Below the pieces are notes generated by a model. It ran no database searches. It was not told the origin of the DNA and saw only the letters and a program-made list of their open reading frames with translations. DNA of 64,000 nucleotides from G963422705 sp963422705 (GTDB lineage Bacteria; Poribacteria; WGA-4E; WGA-3G), in assembly GCA_963422705.1 (NCBI GenBank), contig OY730443.1, positions 2,666,001-2,730,000 of the forward strand, written 5' to 3'. Below are positions 55,097-64,000 of the stretch, in pieces. How positions within the stretch are numbered: position 1 is the stretch's first letter; each line of letters starts with the position of its first letter. The position numbers and the translations under genes were made by a program.

Positions 55097-55926
55097 AAGG
55101 TTCTATTTTCCAATGAATACTCGCGATTGCCGCCGGGAGCCCCCCCGATTGCCCATGTTCCACGGAACAACGATTGTCGCTTCGGCGGCATCGCCTTAAT
55201 ATCTTCATGGCTCAAGTTAAGTCGATGCCACTGTGCCCATATCGAGTTATAACAGTTAAAAACTGCGCACCGTGGATTGCCTGAATCTGTCCAATCATTC
55301 GCCGCATGGACAAGACTTTCAGTAAAGATAACCACGGAGCCCGGCGGGCAGCTATATTCATCCATCGCCTCGCGCATCTCGGCTTCCCACGGTGAGCCGC
55401 CAATGTTTGGCCGATACATGTCGGGGCCCCCGTAGTTGAAATGTGCTTTGTGTGAACCACTGAGAAATGATGTCCCGCCCTGTCCAGCCCTCACCTCCTC
55501 AAGCTCCCAGACGACGCGTGTCAGCCCTGAGAAGATTTTCCCGCCCGCCACCTGATACCTCATCGCGTTCGCCTGCTGTGGTGGACGCACGACATGCGGC
55601 ATTCCGTTATCCCCACGTTCGGAAGTACGCCATCCTGCATGTCTTACCGTGGTGAACGAACCTTCACACCGAAAACTGTAGCTATCGTCTCGGACAAAAG
55701 GTGCTTCAGATAGAATCTCATTTAGGATTCCGACAATTGCCGGATGATCGAGTAGATTCTGAAGAGCCCCTTGGTAACTCTGTCTAGCACCCGCATAGAC
55801 TTCCGCTTTCATCTTATCAATTTCCGCTTCAGAGAGCACTGCCGGAAACAGAATCCAGCCGCGAAGATCAAAGAAGAATTTTTGCTCCGGTGTCATCGGC
55901 ACCGGGACGTCATATAATGTTGTCAT
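55093..55926 (-). CDS. Phytanoyl-CoA dioxygenase (PhyH) family protein
   Basis: A 277-residue Fe(II)/2-oxoglutarate oxygenase of the PhyH family. It begins with TPEQKFFFDLRGWILFPAVLS (the family's N-terminal motif); the iron site is expected in WRTSERGDNGMPH (His/Asp) with the distal His in IFTESLVHAANDW, and GGTSFLSGSHKAHF is typical. Such enzymes hydroxylate varied small substrates and are greatly expanded in some uncultured lineages. GGTGG lies before the ATG at 55926. The 3' end overlaps glgB by 4 bases on the opposite strand. Substrate unknown. Confidence 0.88.
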   Translation of the reverse strand: MTTLYDVPVPMTPEQKFFFDLRGWILFPAVLSEAEIDKMKAEVYAGARQSYQGALQNLLDHPAIVGILNEILSEAPFVRDDSYSFRCEGSFTTVRHAGWRTSERGDNGMPHVVRPPQQANAMRYQVAGGKIFSGLTRVVWELEEVRAGQGGTSFLSGSHKAHFNYGGPDMYRPNIGGSPWEAEMREAMDEYSCPPGSVVIFTESLVHAANDWTDSGNPRCAVFNCYNSIWAQWHRLNLSHEDIKAMPPKRQSLFRGTWAIGGAPGGNREYSLENRTF

Positions 55927-56103
55927 TTTTCCACCTTTAGCATTCACCCTGAGTGATAAAAACTAACATCTCATCTTGCAACTCATACTTACAACAAAAT
56001 TAGCAATCCCATTTCAAGTAACAGGACTCCATGGTGATAAAGTGCGCGTACTTCCATTTTTTCAGTTCTGAAACAGATTCGCTTTAATCGAGAATTAAGG
56101 AAA

Positions 56104-57909
56104 CTAACTCGTCGCAAGGGCACGCTGCAAGCCGGGTAAGAAATAGTCCTTAACCACAACCTCCCACCCCATCCGGGAAGCAATCGCGTACCCATCCCGA
56201 ATCATCTCCTCAACATCCCGGGGTTTACGTGGTAAACGGCCGAGTAGCTTGGCGGCGATGTCACGACTATTTTCTGATTCAATGCTGTCCCGTTCGTCGA
56301 AACCGATTTGGAGAATTGCGTCTAATGATTCTGGATGCGATTCGCCTAAGTCTGTATAGTCAGCGATGACGATATTGGCAACATCTTTCTCGTCTGTTGC
56401 GCGTCGGATGAAACCACAACAGCCACAGATGTTGCTGACAACACAGATAGCGCCAAAGCTCAAAGGCTCGACTTGCGCGATGCCGAACGGTTCATAAATG
56501 GATTGCCCGAATTCAGCATCACTCCCTTTCCTGATGTCCATAAATTCCATCTCCATCGGCATCCGTGTCCCACATGTCGCTTGACTCCATCCAAACTGAT
56601 TCACAAACACGACTTTAATCGCCTTCGCGTTAAAATTGAAAGCGGAAACACCATTGTTTAGCGCAATTTCGGCACCCACCAGGTCTGGATAGCCGAGCTT
56701 GTGATAGACGGGCCAGCCGTATTCTTGTTCCATGTGGTGAATACTTTCGTTAGAGCGCCCCGTTGCAATTTCGGTGGAGAGAATAAACAGGACAGCCGTT
56801 TTGTCATTCGAGGCGAGTAGGGAATCCAGATGCGCAAGTACCTGTAAATCGCGCCATAACCCCTTGCTTTTAACAAGGCGCGTTACGTGCGTAAACACAT
56901 AATCTGGATGATAGCCAAGTAACGTTTCCGCGTATCGTTGGAGCCGGACTTTGGACGTTAACTTTTCCTGTAAATTCACCTCAAACGCCGGTACCCCGTT
57001 GTAAACGAGATTAATGGGATACGCCTCAAACGGTTTCGCGAGAAAGCGGAGCTCCTCTACCACAAAGTCACCAACGGCAAAGATAGCATCGCAGAGGTGC
57101 GCTTTATCAATAAGGGCGTGCTTAAAGTACCAGAACGGGTCATCAAATACATCGCGAAGGGATTTATCCTCTGCCCTAGCCCGCTGTAACGCATTGTAGA
57201 ACCGCACGTCGTGGCCGGGGTGCCCTTCCACAATTGGCCTCACCGTAGCAACTTCGTGGGCATAGAAGACAGTCCGCATGTTCACCGAAGCCGCGTCCTC
57301 CTTCTTTCTTTCAATAAGCGTTTTGAGCGCTAGTGGCATCCCCATAAACTCATGGGAAACGACGAAGACATCCTTGGGCTCGCGAGACGCTGGGGGCGCC
57401 GCAATCTTTGAAACAGGATTGCTGCCTGTGTTCAGGAGAACTTGTAGCACAGCATAAGCAGGTTCAGCCAGGCGAATATATTCCTCAAATTCCCATTCAC
57501 TCTCGTAACGACTCGATTCAATACCAAACTGTTCATAAAGACGCCATTTGAAATCCGCGGTGAGATGTTTATTACTATTTGAGACATTGACGAGGATGAC
57601 CTCGGTAGCTGTTATGATATTCCGGTTTTTATCTTCAAATCGCCGTTCGCCGTAGACGATTTCAACGTCATAGTTCTGCTCAATCTGGCTGAGAGAACCC
57701 GCATAGGACGTATTTTTTACGCCATTGGAGGCGTGATATCGTACCGATTCCAACGCCCCTAAATCGGCACCGGTGAACAGTGGGCCAACGAGAAAGGTGC
57801 GCTCAATCGCTTCATTATAACTGTGGGTTGTCAGCAATCCCTCTAAAACCGCACCGATACCGCCCATTTTATGGAGGGCTTCGTGCGTAACGTGCACAAC
57901 AATACTCAA
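56104..57909 (-). CDS. Glycogen-synthase-like glycosyltransferase
   Basis: About 600 residues of a GT-B glycogen/starch synthase-like enzyme. The N-terminus IVVHVTHEALHKMGGIGAVL matches the family's KTGG/KVGG nucleotide-sugar loop; TFLVGPLF, FVVSHEFMGMPLAL and VRFYN recall the eukaryotic GT3 type more than bacterial GlgA, and YEPFGIAQVEPLSFGAICVVS near the C-terminus is the donor-binding E-x7-E region. It probably extends alpha-1,4-glucan using the ADP-glucose made by GlgC. The TTG at 57909 with GAGG 8 bases upstream is the best start; GTG 57918 is an alternative and the open frame extends to 58128. Donor sugar is inferred. Confidence 0.78.
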   Translation of the reverse strand: MSIVVHVTHEALHKMGGIGAVLEGLLTTHSYNEAIERTFLVGPLFTGADLGALESVRYHASNGVKNTSYAGSLSQIEQNYDVEIVYGERRFEDKNRNIITATEVILVNVSNSNKHLTADFKWRLYEQFGIESSRYESEWEFEEYIRLAEPAYAVLQVLLNTGSNPVSKIAAPPASREPKDVFVVSHEFMGMPLALKTLIERKKEDAASVNMRTVFYAHEVATVRPIVEGHPGHDVRFYNALQRARAEDKSLRDVFDDPFWYFKHALIDKAHLCDAIFAVGDFVVEELRFLAKPFEAYPINLVYNGVPAFEVNLQEKLTSKVRLQRYAETLLGYHPDYVFTHVTRLVKSKGLWRDLQVLAHLDSLLASNDKTAVLFILSTEIATGRSNESIHHMEQEYGWPVYHKLGYPDLVGAEIALNNGVSAFNFNAKAIKVVFVNQFGWSQATCGTRMPMEMEFMDIRKGSDAEFGQSIYEPFGIAQVEPLSFGAICVVSNICGCCGFIRRATDEKDVANIVIADYTDLGESHPESLDAILQIGFDERDSIESENSRDIAAKLLGRLPRKPRDVEEMIRDGYAIASRMGWEVVVKDYFLPGLQRALATS

Positions 57910-58435
57910 ATTTTTCACCTCACGTGTATTTTCGATTCGTAAAATGCCCAAATAAGACGGAAATGCCCGGACGCCTCTCCGCCTATTTTTCTTAAAAATT
58001 AGCATGCAAAAAGAAAGGATGTCAAGTGTTTTTGACAAAGGGCAGAACCATTTATCGTGAAAAAGAAGGTGTTTGAAAGAAGGTGTTTGCAAACGACAAC
58101 GAAAGGTTCCTATTGGGTACGGTATCAATCATTCTCAAATCTACTATAGTTCCCTGTTAAGAACGGACTGAAAATCACAAGACTCCCCGATAGGACGGTT
58201 TCTTCACTTGGATTCTCACGTTGCCCTGAACCCGGTGGCAAATCTACAAAAAGTCTAAAACGGAATGATTCAGTTCAGTTTATCTTGACAACAGTACAAA
58301 AAGCAGCTATAATATATCTTGGGTTTACGCAGTACTGTTTTAATGCCCCAATTTGCATAAGATAATTGACGACGAAATTTGGCAGGCTTCTAATCTGATA
58401 CCAAACAGACGCAATCACAAAGTTGTGAGGTAGTT
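57910..58435. other. Divergent region upstream of glycogen genes
   Basis: About 525 bases between the glycogen-synthase-like gene (minus) and the winged-helix gene (plus). It contains the consensus plus-strand promoter at 58285-58313. The 58020-58130 stretch repeats GAAGGTGTTTG twice close together. No other gene or RNA is evident. Confidence 0.5.
58285..58313 (+). promoter_or_regulatory. Consensus promoter before winged-helix and glgP genes
   Basis: TTGACA (58285-58290), a 17-base spacer and TATAAT (58308-58313): a perfect sigma70 promoter. The start point near 58320 leaves a leader of about 115 bases before the ATG at 58436. Confidence 0.8.
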
Positions 58436-58654
58436 ATGCAGAATGATATCGGAAAAATCGCTGGGGAAATCTGGCATTACTTAAAAGAAAACGATGCGGT
58501 AACGGTGAGTCGATTAGTACGCGAAATTGATGGCACGGAACGGATAGTTTTGATAGGCATCGGTTGGCTAGCGTGTGAAAAAAAATTGGATTTCAAAAAA
58601 CAAAAACACCGTACCTACGTCACGCTTAAAACCTCAGAAATAGAGGACACATAA
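58436..58654 (+). CDS. Small winged-helix protein (DUF2582 type)
   Basis: A 72-residue protein with the pattern of DUF2582 winged-helix proteins (IGKIAGEIWHYLKENDAVTVSRLVREI, then IGWLACEKKLDFKKQ). Such small proteins are presumed DNA-binding but have no proven role. It is read from the promoter at 58285-58313 and is followed by glgP after 23 bases, so it may regulate or simply share the transcript of the glycogen genes. Confidence 0.78.
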   Translation: MQNDIGKIAGEIWHYLKENDAVTVSRLVREIDGTERIVLIGIGWLACEKKLDFKKQKHRTYVTLKTSEIEDT

Positions 58655-58677
58655 AGCTAGGAAGGAAAGCGCATTAG

Positions 58678-61353
58678 ATGAAGCCACTTCGCCAATTGAC
58701 TGTAGTCCCGGCCCTGCCTGAGAATCTCGAACCGCTACGTGAACTTGCCCTCAATCTATGGTGGACTTGGGAACGTGAGGCGTTAACACTTTTCGTTCAC
58801 CTTGACACGGAACTTTGGGAAAAAACTTATCACAATCCGATTGCGATGCTCAGTCAGATTTCTCAAAATCAATTAGAGGCCGCCGCTAAAAACGAAGCTT
58901 TTCTCGCTCGGCTTGAAGTCATTTATAAAAAGTTTAAAGCCTATCTGACAACCCCTTCGTGGTTTGAAACCAATTTCGGAAAAGCGCGTCATCCGGTTGA
59001 TGAAGCGCAGACAGATGAGGTTTCTGACATTCAAATCGCCTACTTTTCAATGGAATATGGGCTGACAGAGTGCATGCGTCTCTATTCCGGTGGCTTGGGT
59101 ATTCTTGCCGGGGACTATCTAAAATCAACGAGTTACTTGGGGCTGCCTTTCGTTGCAGTCGGGCTACTCTATCAACACGGCTATTTCCAGCAAAGGCTTT
59201 CATCGGACGGTTGGCAGATGGCGGAGTACCCTACCAATGATTTTTATCACATGCCGATTCAACAGGTACTGTCCGAAGATGGAACGCCCCTTCTCGTTGA
59301 AGTTGATTATCCGGAGGGTAAAGCGTTCGCAAAGATTTGGCTTGCTCAGGTTGGCCGCGTTCGGCTATATTTACTAGATACGAACATCCCCGAAAACCAA
59401 AACGATGCATTGCGCGCTATCACCGATTATCTGTACGGCGGCGATGAAGAGATGCGCATCAAACAGGAAATTCTACTCGGTATTGGTGGGTACCGGGCCC
59501 TAACGCAATTGGGGATTTATCCGACCGTTTGTCACATGAACGAGGGGCATGCAGCATTCCTTGCTATTGAACGGATCCGGCACTTGATGCAAGAAACCGA
59601 TATCCGCTTCGAAGAAGCGTGTGAAGCAACCAAGGCTGGAAATATCTTTACAACACACACACCGGTTCGCGCGGGGATTGATTGGTTTCAGCCGGATATG
59701 GTAAATTATTATTTCAGTGGGTATTACAGTGCCCTTGGTATTTCAGAGGAGACGTTTCTCGGGTTAGGCAGAAACAATCCGTGCGATACCAATAGCGAAT
59801 TCAGCCCAACACTGCTTGCAATACGGTTGTCCTCAATGTGCAACGCGGTGAGTCAGCTGCATGGCCGCGTTGCACGTAATATGTGGAAAATGCTCTGGCC
59901 CAGGCTCCCAGTGCATGAAATCCCAATTGATGCAATTACCAATGGAATTCACACTCGCTCCTGGGTTTCAGAGGATATGCAGAGCCTCTTTGACCGGTAC
60001 CTAGGCCCTCAATGGATTGTTGCTCTGACAGACCAGGGTGTATGGACGCAAATTGGGCGGATACCGGATACAGAGCTCTGGCGCACGCACGAACGACGAC
60101 GAGAACGGCTTATTGCTTTTGCGCGGCAGCGGCAAGCTCACAAACGCGGAATAGCCGCCGGGCGTGATGCGCTAAATTCAAACCGATTGAATAGGCAAAA
60201 CGATACTCCTGATACTAAAATACTCAATTCGGCGGCATTAACCATCGGGTTCGCTCGCCGATTTGCAACCTATAAACGCGCAACACTGCTTTTCCAAGAT
60301 GTCGACCGGCTTGACAAGATTCTCAATAACCCAGAGAGGCCAGTTCAACTCATTTTCGCGGGAAAAGCACATCCGCATGACTACGAAGGAAAACGGTTCA
60401 TACAGGACATCTGTCGTATCGCCGCAGAACCGAGGTTCCAGCATAAAATTGTTTTCATTGAAAATTACGATATCTGTGTTGGGCGCTACCTTGTTGAAGG
60501 GGTTGATGTCTGGCTCAACAATCCGTTACCCCCGAATGAAGCGAGTGGAACCAGCGGAATGAAAGCCGCTGCAAATGGCGGGCTTAACCTTAGCATCGCC
60601 GACGGATGGTGGGCAGAAGCGAATGAATTAGGCGGGGGGTGGACAATTGACACAAGCCCTGCAGCCGCCGATTCGACATCAGTGGATGAGGTACATGCAA
60701 ATGCTATATATGAGCTCCTTGAAAATGAAATTGTGCCTCTCTTTTACCAACGCCACCCTGTCGACGATATACCCTACAAATGGGTTGAACGTATGAAGGA
60801 TGCAATGCAGAACCTGTCACCCATTTTTAACACAAAACGAATGGTTTCGGAATATGCAGAGAAACTCTATTTTCCTGCACATCGCCGGTGGCGGTATCTC
60901 AATCAGGACGGGGCAAAGCGCAGCAGCGCATTGGCACACTGGAAATCTCACATCCGCAATCATTGGCATGGCATCCGGATTGAGGAAATCGAGGACGAGT
61001 CTGAAGGTTCAGCTCAAAAATCGATTGATGCGCAATCATACAGAAAAATTGAAAATACGGCGTTTGGTGTCGGAGAATCTTTAAAAGTGCAGGCAGTCAT
61101 CTACACCGAGGCACTATTTCCACACGAACTGGCTGTCCAGATTTACCATGGTGTCCTCAACCAAGAGGGTGAAATTGAAAACGGAAACGTTAGCCCAATG
61201 ACGTACCAAAGAGAACTCACCGGAGGTTCCTATCTTTTTGAAGGAACCCTCAATTTCCAAGAAACAGGGCTGCATGGTTATACATTGCGCGTTCTTCCGT
61301 ATCATGAAGATTTGCATTCCCTACATGAACTCGGACTCGTAGCTTGGGCATAG
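58678..61353 (+). CDS. glgP: Alpha-glucan phosphorylase
   Basis: An 891-residue GT35 phosphorylase that releases glucose-1-phosphate from glycogen or maltodextrin. It starts with RELALNLWWTWEREAL, typical of the short bacterial/archaeal alpha-glucan phosphorylase group, and has YFSMEYGLTECMRLYSGGLGILAGDYLKS, then FARRFATYKRATLLF and the PLP-binding region EASGTSGMKAAANGGLNLS with Lys about residue 629. The C-terminal 130 residues add a beta-rich extension. It follows the winged-helix gene and precedes hisB on the same strand. Confidence 0.94.
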   Translation: MKPLRQLTVVPALPENLEPLRELALNLWWTWEREALTLFVHLDTELWEKTYHNPIAMLSQISQNQLEAAAKNEAFLARLEVIYKKFKAYLTTPSWFETNFGKARHPVDEAQTDEVSDIQIAYFSMEYGLTECMRLYSGGLGILAGDYLKSTSYLGLPFVAVGLLYQHGYFQQRLSSDGWQMAEYPTNDFYHMPIQQVLSEDGTPLLVEVDYPEGKAFAKIWLAQVGRVRLYLLDTNIPENQNDALRAITDYLYGGDEEMRIKQEILLGIGGYRALTQLGIYPTVCHMNEGHAAFLAIERIRHLMQETDIRFEEACEATKAGNIFTTHTPVRAGIDWFQPDMVNYYFSGYYSALGISEETFLGLGRNNPCDTNSEFSPTLLAIRLSSMCNAVSQLHGRVARNMWKMLWPRLPVHEIPIDAITNGIHTRSWVSEDMQSLFDRYLGPQWIVALTDQGVWTQIGRIPDTELWRTHERRRERLIAFARQRQAHKRGIAAGRDALNSNRLNRQNDTPDTKILNSAALTIGFARRFATYKRATLLFQDVDRLDKILNNPERPVQLIFAGKAHPHDYEGKRFIQDICRIAAEPRFQHKIVFIENYDICVGRYLVEGVDVWLNNPLPPNEASGTSGMKAAANGGLNLSIADGWWAEANELGGGWTIDTSPAAADSTSVDEVHANAIYELLENEIVPLFYQRHPVDDIPYKWVERMKDAMQNLSPIFNTKRMVSEYAEKLYFPAHRRWRYLNQDGAKRSSALAHWKSHIRNHWHGIRIEEIEDESEGSAQKSIDAQSYRKIENTAFGVGESLKVQAVIYTEALFPHELAVQIYHGVLNQEGEIENGNVSPMTYQRELTGGSYLFEGTLNFQETGLHGYTLRVLPYHEDLHSLHELGLVAWA

Positions 61354-61460
61354 GCTGATACGATATTGATAGGGGACACAATGGCTCTCAACAGGAGCGG
61401 AAATAACAGAGACAATTAAGAAATCTAAAGTTTCTTAATATGCGGCATTTAGGAAAACAG

Positions 61461-62069
61461 ATGACAGTAAACGATACAGACCCCCCCCGAGAAGCGGAAA
61501 TTGTCCGAGAAACAGCAGAAACACGTATCCGCCTCCGTCTCAAACTTGATGGGACGGGACGTTCCGATATTAAAATAGGCGTAGGATTCCTTGAGCACAT
61601 GTTGGAACTCTTTTCCAAACACGGGTTTTTCGAACTTGAGGTTGAAGCCACCGGGGATTTACACGTGGATGCCCACCACACAACAGAGGATGTCGGTATT
61701 TGTCTCGGTATGGCACTCAACAAAGCCGTCGGAGATAAAGCCGGTATGCGGCGGTTCGGTAGCTTCACAGTACCGATGTACGAATCCCTAGCCCACGTCG
61801 ACTTAGATGTTTGCGGACGTCCTTACCTGCACTATAGGACACCACTCACGTCCGGTAAGGTTGGAGATTTTGATATTGAGCTAGTCGAAGAATTTTTTCA
61901 TGGATTTGTCAATCATAGCAGGACAACATTGCATGTCAACGTTCCTTACGGCACAAATCAACACCATATTATTGAAGCAATTTTTAAAGCGGTTGCAAAG
62001 GCATTAGATGTTGCGACTCACCTCGACAAACAGATTACCGGCGTTCTTTCAACCAAAGGGAGTTTGTAA
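61461..62069 (+). CDS. hisB: Imidazoleglycerol-phosphate dehydratase
   Basis: HisB dehydrates imidazoleglycerol phosphate in histidine synthesis. The 202-residue monofunctional protein has the two metal-binding repeats: GVGFLEHMLELFSKHG with DLHVDAHHTTEDVGI, and FFHGFVNHSRTTLHVNV with NQHHIIEAIFKAVAKAL. I choose the ATG at 61461 with AGGA upstream over an ATG at 61440. It stands apart from other his genes, between glgP and glgC, so its place in the glycogen block looks accidental. Confidence 0.95.
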   Translation: MTVNDTDPPREAEIVRETAETRIRLRLKLDGTGRSDIKIGVGFLEHMLELFSKHGFFELEVEATGDLHVDAHHTTEDVGICLGMALNKAVGDKAGMRRFGSFTVPMYESLAHVDLDVCGRPYLHYRTPLTSGKVGDFDIELVEEFFHGFVNHSRTTLHVNVPYGTNQHHIIEAIFKAVAKALDVATHLDKQITGVLSTKGSL

Positions 62070-62149
62070 CCTTTAGCCCTTTAAATGAGTCCTAAGGCAC
62101 AATAGACACAATATCCTTCACTGAACTCTAGAGAAAAATGGGGAATTTC

Positions 62150-63442
62150 ATGAGCAAAGGGAACGTTATTGCAGTTATCCTTGGCGGTGGGCGCGGTGCC
62201 CGCCTATTTCCACTGACACGCGACAGGGCGAAACCGAGCGTCCCGATTGCAGGCAAATTTCGGTTGGTTGACATACCCATCAGTAACTGCTTCCACTCCG
62301 GACTAGAGCGAATCTATATTTTAACCCAATTCAACTCTGTCTCCTTGAACCGGCATATTGCACAGACATACCGGTTTGATACATATCGCCGCGGTTTTGT
62401 TCAAATTTTGGCAGCACAACAAACGTTGATGGGCGAGGAATGGTACCAAGGCACCGCGGATGCTGTCAAACACAATCAACCCTACATTCTAAATCCACGT
62501 TTTCCTGACGATTACGTGCTGATTCTTGCCGGTGACCATCTCTATCGGATGGATTATCGCAAAATGTTGCAGGTACATGCCGAGAAAAACGCCGACATCA
62601 CGGTGGCTGTCATCCCTGTCACTGAAGGAGCGACGAAGGGGTTGGGCATTCTACAAGCAGATGCACAGGGGCGCATCGTCGATTTTGTGGAAAAGCCTGA
62701 TACCCCAGAAGAACTACATCCACTACGGGTTAAACCCGAGGTATTCACCTCGCGTGGGATACAATCTCGCGGCAGAGAATATATCGCTTCCATGGGAATC
62801 TATATTTTTAACCGGGCAGTGTTGCAAGAAGTTCTCCAAGATGAATCAAACGTAGACTTCGGCCAGGATATTATTCCAAAATCAATCGGGCACCGGCACG
62901 TTGCGGCATATTTTTTTGATGGGTATTGGGAGGATATTGGTACCATCCGTTCGTTTTATTCGGCAAATATTGCGCTCACTGATGTTGCACCTGCATTCAA
63001 TTTTTACGATGAACAGGCACCTATCTACACAAATCGCCGTCATTTACCCAGTACGAAAGTCAATAGCAGTAGTATCCGTTCCTCTATTCTTGCCGAGGGT
63101 TCAATCATTGATGACTCGGAACTGGACAGAACAATTGTGGGGATACGGAGCATCATCTCCACCAGCAGTCGAATTTACCAATCCGTGTTGATGGGTGCGG
63201 ACTACTATGAGTCAGATGAACTCAAGGTAGAAAATGCGATATCAGGAACGCCGAATGTCGGGATAGGGCGCGGCTGTCTCATTCAGAATGCAATTATTGA
63301 CAAGAATGCGCGTATCGGTGAGAATTCCTTGTTAGTCAACCGGGACAATATTGATAATTACGATGGCGATAATTACTACATTCGGGACGGGATTATTATT
63401 GTGCCCAAAGAGGCGACAATTCCGCCAGAAACACAGGTTTAA
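62150..63442 (+). CDS. glgC: Glucose-1-phosphate adenylyltransferase
   Basis: GlgC makes ADP-glucose, the donor for glycogen synthesis, and is usually the regulated step. The 430-residue protein has the nucleotidyltransferase loop GGGRGARLFPLTRDRAKPSVP, then GKFRLVDIPISNC, YQGTADAVKHN, LILAGDHLYRMDY and VEKPDTPEELH, and ends with the left-handed beta-helix repeats (SVLMGADYYES and NAIIDKNARIGENS). The ATG at 62150 follows GGGGAA; an ATG at 62138 lies just before. It completes the set glgB, synthase, glgP and glgC. Confidence 0.95.
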   Translation: MSKGNVIAVILGGGRGARLFPLTRDRAKPSVPIAGKFRLVDIPISNCFHSGLERIYILTQFNSVSLNRHIAQTYRFDTYRRGFVQILAAQQTLMGEEWYQGTADAVKHNQPYILNPRFPDDYVLILAGDHLYRMDYRKMLQVHAEKNADITVAVIPVTEGATKGLGILQADAQGRIVDFVEKPDTPEELHPLRVKPEVFTSRGIQSRGREYIASMGIYIFNRAVLQEVLQDESNVDFGQDIIPKSIGHRHVAAYFFDGYWEDIGTIRSFYSANIALTDVAPAFNFYDEQAPIYTNRRHLPSTKVNSSSIRSSILAEGSIIDDSELDRTIVGIRSIISTSSRIYQSVLMGADYYESDELKVENAISGTPNVGIGRGCLIQNAIIDKNARIGENSLLVNRDNIDNYDGDNYYIRDGIIIVPKEATIPPETQV

Positions 63443-63645
63443 GAAGCGTAAACGCGCTCTGCCTGAAGGCGTTTGGCGGATATGAAGCGTGCCCACCCTT
63501 CACCGGCGCCACAGGAGGATTTCGGCGCCTGGACTTCATGCCGCGCGGAGAAGCGCTGAATCTCTTTTTTGTTCTGATATCGGGCACGAGGTGTCTTAAC
63601 CCGTCTACATTCCGTTAGAAATCGTATAGAAAAGGAGAAGTACTC

Positions 63646-64000
63646 ATGGATAAAATGCTCATGTTTTTAACGCTGAGTCTGTTTGCAATATCGTCGTCCG
63701 TCAGGGCACTAGATACAGATGGACTCGTCGGGGTATGGCTAATGGATGAAGGGAAAGGCGAAGCGGTTACCGATTCCTCCGGTAACGGTTTGGATGGCAA
63801 AATCGCGCAAGGAAAGCCAAAATGGGTGAAGGGAAAATTTGGTGGGGCCATGGAGTTTAACGGTAGCGATATGGTGACAGTGCCCGATGACGATGCGCTT
63901 GACATCGAGAATTTTACGCTCGCCGCCTGGGTGAACATCCCTAAAATTTCCGGAGCGTGGCAAATCATTGCGTCCAAGGAGACGCGCAACCCTACCGGGC
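63646..64000 (+). CDS. Secreted LamG-domain protein (3' end outside window)
   Basis: An exported protein with signal peptide (MLMFLTLSLFAISSSVRA) followed by a LamG/concanavalin A-like domain (GLVGVWLMDEGKGEAVTDSS, then MEFNGSDMVTVPDDDALDIENFTLAAWV). AAAGGAGAAG precedes the ATG. The frame is open to the window edge. It resembles the protein at 8624-9463. Whether it ends in the same KLTT-W motif cannot be seen here. Confidence 0.82.
   Translation, partial: MDKMLMFLTLSLFAISSSVRALDTDGLVGVWLMDEGKGEAVTDSSGNGLDGKIAQGKPKWVKGKFGGAMEFNGSDMVTVPDDDALDIENFTLAAWVNIPKISGAWQIIASKETRNPTG

Noticed and set aside
56104..58128. Full-length start of the glycogen-synthase-like gene at 58128
   Set aside because: The first 70 codons look non-coding and the family's N-terminal strand begins near 57909, behind GAGG.
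1..64000. tRNA or rRNA genes
   Set aside because: No cloverleaf with a CCA-proximal acceptor stem and TTCGA-type loop, and no rRNA-like sequence, was recognised in any gap; a dedicated scan would be decisive.

Overview
The window looks like a bacterial chromosome segment of moderate GC with perfect sigma70-type promoters (TTGACA-N17/18-TATAAT). The gene content includes a phytanoyl-CoA dioxygenase-like protein, two TIM-barrel sugar isomerases, secreted LamG proteins, a DUF6785-type membrane protein, an outer-membrane cytochrome/porin and a bacterial alpha-2-macroglobulin. This suggests a didermal, metabolically versatile uncultured lineage such as Candidatus Poribacteria. That assignment is inferred from gene flavour only; there is no rRNA or other phylogenetic marker to prove it. 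No tRNA, rRNA or CRISPR array was found.

Layout. 0-7.2 kb: the end of homoserine dehydrogenase, then a compact lipid block on the plus strand (yceD-like, rpmF, fabH, fabD, fabG, acpP, fabF; plsX is missing), folK and a DUF423 membrane protein. 7.2-9.5 kb: two secreted proteins sharing a C-terminal motif, the first behind a long, apparently structured leader. 9.5-19.4 kb (minus): a four-gene envelope unit reading P460-type heme lipoprotein, cytochrome-porin, alpha-2-macroglobulin, PbpC. 19.8-26.3 kb: ftsY, an ECF sigma factor, a MarR regulator with a ferritin-like tail, an ABC-F ATPase, a homoserine-kinase-like APH protein and a TPR lipoprotein. 26.5-34.6 kb (minus): an XPB-Bax1 helicase-nuclease pair, then a giant single-chain Type ISP-like restriction-modification enzyme interrupted by four in-frame copies of a 69-bp repeat. 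35-40.9 kb: a sugar isomerase, a secreted beta-propeller-like protein, a GT-C membrane glycosyltransferase and a DUF6785 membrane protein. 41.2-43.5 kb: two tandem dnaN genes behind a perfect promoter. 43.6-47.8 kb (minus): GarR-like dehydrogenase, nadC, sugar isomerase, PlsC-like acyltransferase. 47.8-49.1 kb: a tnpB-only IS200/IS605-type element with both end hairpins. 49.2-51.2 kb: a mannose-6-phosphate isomerase-like gene and an 870-bp array of the same repeat family that invaded the restriction enzyme. 51.2-52.9 kb: a secreted FlgD-Ig-type protein and a frameshifted gene. 53-63.4 kb: a glycogen block (branching enzyme, glycogen-synthase-like transferase, alpha-glucan phosphorylase, glgC) interleaved with a PhyH gene, a small winged-helix protein and hisB. 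The window ends inside a third secreted LamG gene.

The most unusual signals are: (1) a dispersed 69/91-bp repeat family that is translated in frame inside the restriction enzyme, forms intergenic arrays and carries a small hairpin core; (2) tandem sliding-clamp genes with blocks of near-identical DNA; (3) a di-heme cytochrome fused to an outer-membrane barrel, beside a P460-type lipoprotein; (4) a MarR regulator with a ferritin-like C-terminus and palindromes at its own promoter; (5) the XPB-Bax1 pair beside a Type ISP system; and (6) a structured leader RNA candidate near 7.3-7.4 kb.
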